DNA from: JBBQZO01 sp038207625
Lineage (GTDB): Bacteria; Pseudomonadota; Gammaproteobacteria; Burkholderiales; Burkholderiaceae_D
DNA: 64,000 bases
Assembly (NCBI GenBank): GCA_038207625.1
Contig: JBBQZO010000008.1
Coordinates: 62,001-126,000 of the forward strand
Direction: 5' to 3'
In this document: positions 51,812 through 59,928 of the stretch, in pieces
Layout: the number at the start of each line of letters is the position of its first letter
How positions within the stretch are numbered: the stretch's first letter is position 1
The notes under the pieces: generated by a model
The model's database searches: none
The model's input: only the letters and a program-made list of their open reading frames with translations
What the model was told of the DNA's origin: nothing
Made by a program: the position numbers and the translations under genes

Positions 51812-53668
51812 ATGATGCCGAAAAACTTCCCCTACGATATCAGCATCACCGTGCTGGTGCTGGCCCTGGCCGGCGTCACGCTGCCCTTGCTCAATCCGTC
51901 CGGCTACGTCGTCACCGTGCTCTCGCTGATCGGCATGTATGCGATCGCGCTCAAGGGTCTGGACCTGGTCACCGGTTACACGGGCGAAATCAGTGTCGGG
52001 CATGCGGCGCTGTTTGGCCTGGGCGCGTATGCCGCCGGCTGGACCGCGCTGCACAGCGGCCTGCCAATGGCGCTGACGTTTCCGCTGTCAATCGGCGTGG
52101 GCGCGCTGGCCGCCTGGCTGATCTCGTTTCCGCTGCTGCGCGTGAGCGGCCCGTTTCTGGTGCTGACCACGTTCGCGTTCGGGCGCATCGTGTACGTGTT
52201 TCTGTCCCAGACGACCGATGTGACGGGCGGGCAAAGCGGCATGCAGATCGAGGCCCAGCCCGTGTTCGGCCACCTGCTCACGTCGTGGAATTTCTACTAC
52301 TTGATCTGGGCCTGTCTGGTGCTGGCCACCTTCGTGGCGCACTGGATCGTCCATTCAAAAACCGGGCGCGCGTTCGAAGCGCTGCGCGACTCGCCGATCG
52401 CCACCGACTGCATGGGCATCGGCACCGCGCGCCACAAGCAACTGGCCTTCGTGCTGTCGGGCGCGTTCGGCGGGCTGGCCGGTTTCCTGTATGTGTACAG
52501 CCAGGGCATCGTGTTTCCCGATTCTTTTGGCTTCGAGATGAGTTTGATGTTCCTGATGGCGGCGCTGTTCGGCGGCAAAAAATCGATGACCGGCCCCTTG
52601 CTGGGATCGGCCTTCGTCGTCGTGTTCCCCGACGTGCTGGGCAATCACGCTTACTTCCAGGTATTTGCCATCGCCACGCTGGTGATCATCGTGGCCAGCG
52701 GCGCGCTGCGGGTCAAAAACAGCGGCCGGGCAGGGCTGACGGCGATGCTGGTGCCGCTGGCGTTTGCGCTGGGCCTGCTGGCGCTGGCCTATGGCGTGGA
52801 AGACTTGAACGCACACCGTCTGGCGATCTATGGCGCGATCGTGCTGATGGTGGTGTCCTATTTGGGCAATGGCATCATGGGTTTGCTGCCGCAGTTTGTG
52901 CCGGGCCATAAGTCGGTCAAGGCCGACGATTCGGGCGGCATCGTGCGCGTCACCGAGGCGGCCGATCCGCTGCTGGTGGTGGAGAATGTGACGATGGCGT
53001 TCGGCGGCTTCAAGGCGCTGTCGGATGTGTCGTTTTCGGTCGCACCGGGCAGCGTGATGAGCCTGATCGGGCCCAACGGCGCCGGCAAATCGACCATGAT
53101 GAACGTGCTCACGGCATTGTACAAACCCACCACCGGCAGCGTGCAGTTTGACGGCCACGCGCTGGCGCACATTCCCACCACGCGCATCGCCACGCTGGGC
53201 ATCTCGCGCACCTTCCAGAATTTGCAGGTGTTCGGTGACCTGTCGGTGTTGGATAACGTGTTGGCCGGCATGCACCACACGCTCAATAAGCAGTCGCCGG
53301 GCCGCGCAATGGCGCTGCTTGAGCTGGTCGGCCTGGCCGAGCGCGCCCACACGCTGGCCAGCAATCTGTCGTATGGCCAGCAGCGGTTTCTGGAAATTGC
53401 CCGCGCGCTGGCGACCAATCCCAAGCTGGTGCTGCTCGACGAGCCGGCCGCCGGCCTGCGCGGCGCCGACCTGACGGCGCTGAAAACGCTGATCGGCACG
53501 ATCAAGGCGCATGGCATCGCTGTGGTGCTGATCGAGCACCACATGGATGTCGTGATGGAGCTGTCCGACAGCATCACGGTACTGAACTTCGGCCAGGTGC
53601 TGGCGCGCGGCACGGGACCGGAGATCGAATCGAATCTGGCCGTGCAAGAAGCCTACCTCGGCGCCTGA
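51812..53668 (+). CDS. Fused LivM permease / LivG ATPase
   Basis: A 618-residue fusion. Residues about 1-370 are the LivM permease (LDLVTGYTGEISVGHAALFG, AFEALRDSPIATDCMGI, FGGLAGFLYVYSQG). Residues about 385-618 are the LivG ATPase with Walker A IGPNGAGKSTMMNV, signature LSYGQQRFLEIARAL and Walker B LVLLDEPAAGLRG. The linker is short. It starts 6 bases after livH and is followed by livF 29 bases on. Fusion enforces one LivM per LivG. Confidence 0.92.
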   Translation: MMPKNFPYDISITVLVLALAGVTLPLLNPSGYVVTVLSLIGMYAIALKGLDLVTGYTGEISVGHAALFGLGAYAAGWTALHSGLPMALTFPLSIGVGALAAWLISFPLLRVSGPFLVLTTFAFGRIVYVFLSQTTDVTGGQSGMQIEAQPVFGHLLTSWNFYYLIWACLVLATFVAHWIVHSKTGRAFEALRDSPIATDCMGIGTARHKQLAFVLSGAFGGLAGFLYVYSQGIVFPDSFGFEMSLMFLMAALFGGKKSMTGPLLGSAFVVVFPDVLGNHAYFQVFAIATLVIIVASGALRVKNSGRAGLTAMLVPLAFALGLLALAYGVEDLNAHRLAIYGAIVLMVVSYLGNGIMGLLPQFVPGHKSVKADDSGGIVRVTEAADPLLVVENVTMAFGGFKALSDVSFSVAPGSVMSLIGPNGAGKSTMMNVLTALYKPTTGSVQFDGHALAHIPTTRIATLGISRTFQNLQVFGDLSVLDNVLAGMHHTLNKQSPGRAMALLELVGLAERAHTLASNLSYGQQRFLEIARALATNPKLVLLDEPAAGLRGADLTALKTLIGTIKAHGIAVVLIEHHMDVVMELSDSITVLNFGQVLARGTGPEIESNLAVQEAYLGA

Positions 53669-53697
53669 CGCCCATCCCGCATACGCAAAGCTCTCCC

Positions 53698-54408
53698 ATG
53701 ACAAACGCACTCGTCCTATCGAACGTCAACGCCAGCTACCAGGACAACCACGTGCTGCACGACGTCAGCATGAGCGTGCCAACGGGCAGCATCGTGGCGA
53801 TCCTGGGCGCCAACGGCGCCGGCAAGTCGTCCACACTGCGCGCCATCTGCGGCCAGATCCGCAACACGCGCGGCTCGATCCTGCTGGAAGGCCAGGAGCT
53901 GGTCGGCAAGGCCAGCTACCAGATCGCTGCCGCCGGCGTGGCCCATTGCCCGGAAGGGCGGCAGATTTTCGGCCCGATGACGGTGCGTGAAAACATCATG
54001 CTGGGCGCCTTCACGCGCACCGACCACGAGCAGATCGGCGCCGACGTCGAGCGCATGTTCGACATGTTTCCGCGTCTGCGCGAGCGCGCCGGCCAGTTGG
54101 GCGGCACCTTGTCCGGCGGCGAACAGCAGATGCTGGCGATCGCGCGTGCGCTGATGCTGCGCCCGCGCGTGCTGCTGCTGGACGAGCCGTCGATGGGGCT
54201 GGCGCCCAACATCGTCAACGACGTGTTCGCGATCATTGAAAAGCTGCGCGCCGACGGCCTGACCATCGTGCTGGTCGAGCAGTTCGCCCGCCGCGCGCTG
54301 GCCATCGCCGACTTCGGCTACGTGCTTGCGCGCGGCGCCGTCGTGATGTCGGGCAGCTCTGCCGATCTGTCGGCCGACGCCGGCCTGGTCGCCTCGTATT
54401 TGTCCTGA
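53698..54408 (+). CDS. livF: Branched-chain amino acid-type ABC ATPase LivF
   Basis: A 236-residue ATPase. Walker A LGANGAGKSSTLRA, the VAHCPEGRQIFGPMTV segment characteristic of LivF, signature LSGGEQQMLAIARAL and Walker B VLLLDEPSMGLAPNIV are complete. It pairs with the LivG half of the preceding fusion to drive the transporter. The binding protein gene follows after a 109-base gap with a tandem repeat. Confidence 0.94.
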   Translation: MTNALVLSNVNASYQDNHVLHDVSMSVPTGSIVAILGANGAGKSSTLRAICGQIRNTRGSILLEGQELVGKASYQIAAAGVAHCPEGRQIFGPMTVRENIMLGAFTRTDHEQIGADVERMFDMFPRLRERAGQLGGTLSGGEQQMLAIARALMLRPRVLLLDEPSMGLAPNIVNDVFAIIEKLRADGLTIVLVEQFARRALAIADFGYVLARGAVVMSGSSADLSADAGLVASYLS

Positions 54409-54459
54409 TATCTGCGCTGACGAGGCGCCTTGAAACGCGCTAAGATATCGCCTGCTGTG

Positions 54460-54502
54460 CCACACCAAACGCCACACCAAACGCCACACCGAACGCCACA
54501 CC
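54460..54502 (+). repeat. 12-bp tandem repeat in the leader of the binding-protein gene
   Basis: The unit CCACACCAAACG occurs at 54460, 54472 and (one change) 54484, with a partial fourth copy at 54496. It ends 7 bases before the AAGGAAATTGC ribosome site of the gene at 54518. Copy number could alter translation or spacing. Confidence 0.85.
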
Positions 54503-54517
54503 TACTAAGGAAATTGC

Positions 54518-55669
54518 ATGAAGCCTAGCATCATTGCCCTCGCCGTCGCCACCGTCTGCATCACCGGCAGCGCGCTCGCCGCCGACACCATCAAGATCGG
54601 CTCGCTGCTGCCGCTGACGGGCGGCTCGGCCAACATGGGCGTGTCCGCGCGCGACGGCCAGCGTTTGGCCGTCAAGGAAATCAACGCCAAGGGCGGCGTG
54701 CTGGGCCGCCAACTGGAACTGGTCGAACTGGATGACGAAGCGAAACCGGAAAAAGCGGCGCAGAACATGCAATCGCTGCTCTCCAAAGGCATCGTGGCCT
54801 GCTCGTGCGGCGTCAACACGGGCGTTGTCGCGTCCTACCAGAAGGACCTGCAGGCAGCCAAGATTCCGAACGTGATTCCTGCGTCGGCTGGCACCAAGCT
54901 GACCAAGACTTTCGCCGCCGCGCCGGAAGGCAATTACACCTTCCGCGTGCAGGCCAATGACACGCTGCAAGCGCAGATGATGGTCGACTACGCGGTCAAG
55001 AAAGGCTACAAGAAAATCGCGCTGCTGTCGGACTCGACCCCGTACGGCGTGGGCGGCCACGGCGACATGGTGCAGCAACTGACCAGCCACAAGATGCAGG
55101 CCGTGTCGGACGCGACCTTCAATCTGAAGGACACCGACATGACGGCCCAGTTGTTGAAGGCCAAGGAAGCGGGCGCCCAAGTGCTGCTGGTGTACGGCAT
55201 CGGCCCCGAGCAGGGACAGATCGCCGCCGGCAACACCAAGCTGGGCCTGAACCTGCCGCTGATCGGCTCCTGGCCGAACGCGATGGAGTCCTTCCTGTCG
55301 ATCGCCGGCGCATCGGCCGAGGGCGCGGTCTCGCCGCAAACCTTCGTCGAAGGCACCACCAGCGCGGGCGGGCAGGCATTTGAATCGGCTTACCACCACG
55401 AATACAAGCGCGCGCGCATCGTCAACCCAACCGCCGCTGCGGGCGGACATGACGCGATCTACCTGATCGCCGCCGCCATGACGCAGGCCAAGGGCACCGA
55501 CGGCGCCAAGCTCAAGGACGCGCTCGAGAACCTGGCCACGCCAGTGGTCGGCGCAGTCACCACCTACAAGAAGCCGTATTCGAAAGACGACCACGAGGCG
55601 ATCAAGGCCGGCGTGCCGGTCATGGCGGCGTGGAAGAGCGGTGCGATCGTGCTGGCACCGACCAAGTAA
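54518..55669 (+). CDS. Periplasmic binding protein of the Liv-type transporter
   Basis: A 383-residue exported protein of the leucine/amide-binding family. Signal peptide to GSALAADTIK. Mature features are IGSLLPLTGGSANMGVSARDGQ, KEINAKGGVLGRQLELVELD, a disulfide-prone IVACSCGVNTG, and VNPTAAAGGHDAIYLIAAAM near the end. It delivers substrate to LivH/LivM-G/F encoded just upstream. The ligand pocket cannot be assigned beyond branched-chain amino acid, amide or aromatic compounds. Confidence 0.9.
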   Translation: MKPSIIALAVATVCITGSALAADTIKIGSLLPLTGGSANMGVSARDGQRLAVKEINAKGGVLGRQLELVELDDEAKPEKAAQNMQSLLSKGIVACSCGVNTGVVASYQKDLQAAKIPNVIPASAGTKLTKTFAAAPEGNYTFRVQANDTLQAQMMVDYAVKKGYKKIALLSDSTPYGVGGHGDMVQQLTSHKMQAVSDATFNLKDTDMTAQLLKAKEAGAQVLLVYGIGPEQGQIAAGNTKLGLNLPLIGSWPNAMESFLSIAGASAEGAVSPQTFVEGTTSAGGQAFESAYHHEYKRARIVNPTAAAGGHDAIYLIAAAMTQAKGTDGAKLKDALENLATPVVGAVTTYKKPYSKDDHEAIKAGVPVMAAWKSGAIVLAPTK

Positions 55670-55743
55670 TATTTGCGTTGCGCGGGCGCGGCATGGCTGT
55701 GCCCGTACAACGACTGTTGATGCCATCGTCACGGGTTTTTTGA

Positions 55744-56232
55744 ATGTCGAACAAAGATGATCTTCCGAGAGAAAAGCAGTGGAAGAACCTGTACACGCGT
55801 TCGGTGAAGCTCGCTCGCGCCCAGCAACTTGGGATCAACTACCCGCGAACAACGGAAAGACAGTTACTACTCGACGAGGAAGGTTCGCAGTTGGACGAGA
55901 AACTCAATGTCCTGTTCATCTGCAGCAGAAATCAATGGCGTAGTCCAACAGCGGAACAGATTTGGCGCAAGCACCCAAGGATTGCGGCGCGCTCGGCCGG
56001 GACCAGTCCCAATGCGCGCCACAAGGTGTCGGTCGACGACATTCGATGGGCCAACGTCATCCTCGTAATGGAAGAAAAGCATAAGTCCAGACTAGTTGCG
56101 GAGTTCACCAGACTGCTCGCCAACAAGCCAATCCATGTTCTGGACATTCCGGACGATTACAAGTTCATGGATCGTGAGCTGGTCGAAATGCTTGAGCAAT
56201 CTGTCAACAGTCTTCTCGGGTTGGACAGTTAA
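55744..56232 (+). CDS. Low-molecular-weight protein tyrosine phosphatase-like protein
   Basis: A 162-residue protein. Residues 54-162 form the phosphatase fold, with the P-loop CSRNQWRSPT (Cys60, Arg66, a Cys-x5-Arg motif) and a DIPDDYKFMD segment carrying the general-acid Asp. The canonical P-loop asparagine/cysteine pattern is altered. An unusual basic N-terminal extension of about 50 residues precedes it. Base composition is visibly less GC-rich than the flanks, hinting at acquisition. The ribosome site is weak (TTTTTTGA before ATG). Targets unknown. Confidence 0.82.
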   Translation: MSNKDDLPREKQWKNLYTRSVKLARAQQLGINYPRTTERQLLLDEEGSQLDEKLNVLFICSRNQWRSPTAEQIWRKHPRIAARSAGTSPNARHKVSVDDIRWANVILVMEEKHKSRLVAEFTRLLANKPIHVLDIPDDYKFMDRELVEMLEQSVNSLLGLDS

Positions 56233-56957
56233 ATCCCTTTCGCTGCAAGCCTGGCCATTCCAAAAGTAATGGACTGGTAGGGCAAACAGACATTTGGATC
56301 GCCGCCCCCAATTGACAAGCGAAATAGTTCACCGTTTCTATCACGATGTCCGTTTGCCAAACCTGCCCCCGTACTTATTTTGCGACTGTCACCGCATTGC
56401 GACGACTCTCGTATTTGTCCAGCCGGAAAGACCGGCGCAAGAAATGATCCCGCGTGAACCGTCGCCGCGTCCTCTAGCAGGGAGACTCGGCTCGCTGTAT
56501 ATTCGCGCGACGACGTCCCGCGAGATTGCCTGCACGGTGTTTCTGTTGTTACAGATCGGCTGCTACGGACCATTCATTAACTAAACCCGAGAAACGACAA
56601 GACAGCGATGATGATGACGACTGCGCCGACGATATAGACTGTGCGGTTCATGATATTTTCCCTTTCGCGATGGTTGCGGGAGTGAAGAGATCGAAACGAG
56701 TGCCAGTCAATCTGCTTCCCATGCAACTCAGCCTACATCGCTTGGTTGTGCCCCTCGGTGCGGCAGCGCGCACAAGGCCAGATGGTTTTAAGCGCGAAAT
56801 TCAACCGGAACGCTGATGCGTGTGTCAAACTAAAACTCCTGGCTGGCGTTTTTTGGACTTCCCCAGTTGCCACCTCAAGCGGCTTCAGCCACGCGTGGTC
56901 GTGAATGATGTGATCCGGATCCGGAACATCGCGCAGCGCCAGCGACGAAAGGTTGCC
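56233..56957. other. Low-GC intergenic region with one tiny gene
   Basis: 725 bases of AT-richer DNA. Apart from the 24-residue membrane peptide at 56577-56651 I see no gene I can support. Competing frames on both strands at about 56229-56584 lack ribosome sites and family resemblance. It must contain the promoter of the FtsH-like gene. The composition fits an acquired or decayed segment. Confidence 0.5.
56577..56651 (-). CDS. 24-residue single-span membrane peptide
   Basis: An ATG at 56651 behind AAAGGGAAAATATC opens MNRTVYIVGAVVIIIAVLSF plus four residues, then TAA at 56577-56579. It is one continuous hydrophobic helix after a short polar head. Very similar tiny proteins are common in proteobacterial genomes as hypothetical one-pass peptides (recalled, not searched). 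It is too short for usual gene finders. Function unknown. Confidence 0.6.
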   Translation of the reverse strand: MNRTVYIVGAVVIIIAVLSFLGFS

Positions 56958-59036
56958 ATGTCAGATTTTTCGAAACCCGGCGACACGGAGCCCGACGCAA
57001 CGGGCCTGTGGGGCGCCATCAAGAAGGCCGCCGGCCGCCTGCAGGACTGGTTTGTGATTCAGTCGGTGTTTGTCAAGCTGGCCGTGCTGGGCATGGTTGT
57101 GCTGATCTCGGCCACCGCCATCTATTCATTCACGCTGATGCAGAAACGGGCCGCCGTAGCCGAGCAGGTCAAGACCATGACCGTTGCCGGCAAGGCGGGC
57201 GAGGGCGTGTGGACGCTGAACGACAAGTTGCCGGTGGTGTTCGGCAGCGGCTCGATGTTGAGCTTCCTGGAAACGAACCCGGTCGCGCGCATCACGGTGA
57301 TCTACACGCCACTGATGTGGAACGTGTCGGAGCGCGTCATCCTGATCGAATCGCAAGGCAGGCAGTTCGCGTATTACCCCAGCGACATGGAGACCAAGAT
57401 ATTCACCGACAAGGCCGTCAGCGCGCCGTGGGGCAGCAAGCTGGCCTTTATTCCCCGCGCCGAGCTCAACGACAGCGGCCAGGCATTGCTTGAGCGCCTG
57501 GACCAGCGCTTTGCCGGCGCCCGCCCGCAGTCCGAGAAGGATGGCTGGAAGGCCGGCGTCAGCGGCGTGCTGTCGGCCGCGTTCACCGTCGGCCTGCTGG
57601 GCTTTCTCTACTTCCAGTTCAAGGGGCAGTTCAAATCGCTCAAGTTCGTCGAACCGACGCGCGTGTCCGGCTCGATCGACGACCTGGTCGGCATGGATGA
57701 CATCAAGGCCGAGGTGGCACAGATCAAGGATCAGTATCAGCGCCGCGCGGCATATGCCGAGTACGGCATCATCAAGCCCTTCAACGTGATGTTCAGCGGG
57801 CCGGCCGGCACCGGCAAGACCAAGCTGGCCAGCTACCTGGCCAAGGAATTGAAGCTTCCCATCCTGTTCCATTCCGCCGCCAACCTGGAAACGGGCTTCG
57901 TGGCCGGCGGCTCGAATACGCTCAGCAGCATCATGGCCATGGCCAAGCGACGCCGGCGCTGCATCGTCTTTCTCGATGAGGCGCAGGATCTGTTCATGAA
58001 ACGCGGGGGACGGCGCAAGTTTGACGATGACACGGCCAACACGCTGTTGTCCGTGCTCGATGGCGTGCGCAGCCGCGATGAAGCCGAGATCATCTGGATC
58101 GTGGCCAGCAACTTCAACAGCGAAACCATGCAGATGGACGAGGCGATGCTGCGCCGTTTTCAAATGAAGGTGGACTTTCGCATGCCCAACCGGGAAGAGC
58201 GGCTGGCGATCATCGGTCACTATCTGGCGCGGCGCGCCGACAAGGTGCTGCCAGGCCTGGACCTGCGCCACCTGGTGGCGGTGACCGAGGGGCGTAGTCC
58301 GGCCGACCTGGAAACCATCGTCAACCAGGCTGGCATCAGCGCCGTGCAAGCGGGTGAAATGATCGGCGCCGACACCTTGATGCAGGCCGCCGAACGGGTA
58401 CTGGTGGGCAACGTCAATTCCAATACCACCGAGGAGCGCGAGCGCGACCGCCGTATCATTGCCGTGCACGAATGGGGCCACTTCCTGGTGGACTTCGAGC
58501 ACGAACGCAAGTTGGCCAATGGCGACTGGGAGCAGATCCTGGCCGATATGAAGACCATCAAGATTTCGCTCAAGGCCAATGCGCGCACCAACGCATTGGG
58601 CTTCGTGTTTCACAAGCAGGGCGCCAACCTGCTCAAGACCAAGGGTGATATCGAACACGACGTTCGCGTGTTGCTCGGCGGCATGGCCAACGAAGAACTA
58701 TTCTTTGGCGAGCAAGGCACCACCAATGGAGCGCACAACGACATCACCCGCGTCACGGAACTGTTGCACCACGCCGTCGGTGAGATGGGCATGTACCGCA
58801 AGACCCGTCTTAACTTCGGCGCGCTGGCCGGCGACCGGCAGGGCGGCGGGCGCGAAGTCGACGAGGAAACGCGCAGCATCATGGAGGCGCAAAGTGAGCG
58901 CCTGTACGGCGAAACCAAGGCCGTGCTGGAAAAATTCAAGCCGCTGACCGAACATCTTGTCGCCAAGATACTTGAAGCTGGCGAGATGAACCTGTACCAG
59001 GCGATGTTCGAAATCCGCAGGTTCGAGGCGCCCTGA
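56958..59036 (+). CDS. Divergent FtsH-like AAA+ zinc metalloprotease
   Basis: A 692-residue membrane ATPase-protease. The ATG at 56958 follows GAAAGGTTGCC. TM segments lie at about 38-60 and 205-226 around a roughly 145-residue loop, larger than in typical FtsH. AAA module: Walker A GPAGTGKT (281-288), Walker B FLDEAQDLF (Asp340, Glu341), arginine region MLRRFQMKVDFRMP. M41 module: HEWGH (504-508) and third ligand Asp in GAHNDITRVTELL. All catalytic residues are present but surrounding sequence is far from housekeeping FtsH. Substrates unknown. Confidence 0.9.
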   Translation: MSDFSKPGDTEPDATGLWGAIKKAAGRLQDWFVIQSVFVKLAVLGMVVLISATAIYSFTLMQKRAAVAEQVKTMTVAGKAGEGVWTLNDKLPVVFGSGSMLSFLETNPVARITVIYTPLMWNVSERVILIESQGRQFAYYPSDMETKIFTDKAVSAPWGSKLAFIPRAELNDSGQALLERLDQRFAGARPQSEKDGWKAGVSGVLSAAFTVGLLGFLYFQFKGQFKSLKFVEPTRVSGSIDDLVGMDDIKAEVAQIKDQYQRRAAYAEYGIIKPFNVMFSGPAGTGKTKLASYLAKELKLPILFHSAANLETGFVAGGSNTLSSIMAMAKRRRRCIVFLDEAQDLFMKRGGRRKFDDDTANTLLSVLDGVRSRDEAEIIWIVASNFNSETMQMDEAMLRRFQMKVDFRMPNREERLAIIGHYLARRADKVLPGLDLRHLVAVTEGRSPADLETIVNQAGISAVQAGEMIGADTLMQAAERVLVGNVNSNTTEERERDRRIIAVHEWGHFLVDFEHERKLANGDWEQILADMKTIKISLKANARTNALGFVFHKQGANLLKTKGDIEHDVRVLLGGMANEELFFGEQGTTNGAHNDITRVTELLHHAVGEMGMYRKTRLNFGALAGDRQGGGREVDEETRSIMEAQSERLYGETKAVLEKFKPLTEHLVAKILEAGEMNLYQAMFEIRRFEAP

Positions 59037-59105
59037 TACAAGCGCGAGAACCTGGAAGGCGGCGCCGGCCTTGACCGCATTGCTCAATCGTTGGCAAACG
59101 CGTTT

Positions 59106-59133
59106 TTGACTGGTGGACTGGCAGCGATACAAT
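59106..59133 (+). promoter_or_regulatory. Predicted sigma-70 promoter
   Basis: TTGACT (59106-59111) and TACAAT (59128-59133) are spaced by 16 bases, close to the sigma-70 consensus. It sits 28 bases before the ATG at 59161. Confidence 0.65.
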
Positions 59134-59160
59134 CGGGCCATTGCTATAAGGTGCAAGCAA

Positions 59161-59414
59161 TGAAGACCGCAACCATCGAACTCCCAAGCGGCGAGGCCCT
59201 CGAACGCGAAATCGCGGAGGTCGCGGAGGTCGCGGTGGGCACACATGACGAGCGCATCCTTCAAACCATCGCCGAGCGCGTAGCAATTGCCAACGCCCCG
59301 GAGGCGGCGTTTGGGGCGCATGATGAAGTGTTTGCCGCGACCCGCGCGCGCCTGACGGCAAGGCTGACGGGCAAAGCCAAGGCTGACGGGCAAAGGCAAG
59401 GCCTGGCGTGCTGA
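59161..59414 (+). CDS. Small hypothetical protein
   Basis: An 84-residue charged protein. The ATG at 59161 follows AAGGTGCAAGCA and a good sigma-70 promoter, which supports it being real. The N-terminus MKTATIELPSGEAL recalls short antitoxin-like proteins, but no family can be named. The 3' end contains a 16-bp direct repeat (59360-59375 and 59379-59394, AAGGCTGACGGGCAAA), so the C-terminus may be altered by slippage. No toxin-like partner follows intact. Confidence 0.45.
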
Positions 59415-59736
59415 TCGTCTGACTCCCCGAGGCGAGCGCGGAGAGAGACGATCTTCTCGACGACAGCGCGCAACGCGACGTGTTGGCCGCTCTTGGCGTC
59501 GACGACCAGCGTTGGTCAGCGGGTGGCACAACAGTCGCATGGCGCTCAACAGCGTGCTGACACGCGCCTACGTTGACGGCGTTGGCGTGCCTCGACTCTC
59601 ATAACCTCAACTACGCGAACCGCCCGGTGCGGACCCGCGTGCAGGGTGGTGTGGCAGGGGACCGGTCAGCAAGCTGGCCGCCCCTATGCCGATTCCGCTG
59701 TGTCCGCTGTGAGCGCCGCGCACTGCGCTTGGCGTT
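59415..59736. other. Intergenic, decayed-looking DNA
   Basis: 322 bases between the small gene and a phosphodiesterase remnant. Open frames are short and shift often. I see no ribosome site, promoter or hairpin of note. Confidence 0.4.
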
Positions 59737-59928
59737 TCTGTCATCGATGGCGAGCCGGCCCAGGCCCGGATCGTCGCTGAAGAAGCCGTCGATGCTCATT
59801 GCCAGCAAGTATTTCATATCAGCCACCAGAGCCGCCGGAGTGCACGTATCGCCGCCGTTGGCGTCGCCGGTGAACGACGCCGGGCGCTGTTGCGCAGCCT
59901 GCGACGGGCAATCACCGGCCCGGCGCTG
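59737..59928 (-). pseudogene. Remnant of glycerophosphodiester phosphodiesterase (C-terminal fragment)
   Basis: Read on the minus strand directly after the chemoreceptor stop, the frame contains GDANGGDTCTPAAL and VADMKYLLAMSIDGFFSDDP-GLGRLAIDD, the conserved end of secreted glycerophosphodiester phosphodiesterases. No start codon and none of the catalytic N-terminal part are present. It is in frame with the upstream receptor's stop codon, by chance or by an old fusion. A second, longer remnant of the same family lies on the other side of the receptor. Confidence 0.7.

Noticed and set aside
54460..54502. CRISPR-like short repeats
   Set aside because: The 12-bp units are directly tandem without spacers, so this is a simple repeat.
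56229..56584. Overlapping open frames on both strands
   Set aside because: Neither has a ribosome site, domain or consistent codon use. They may be decayed sequence.
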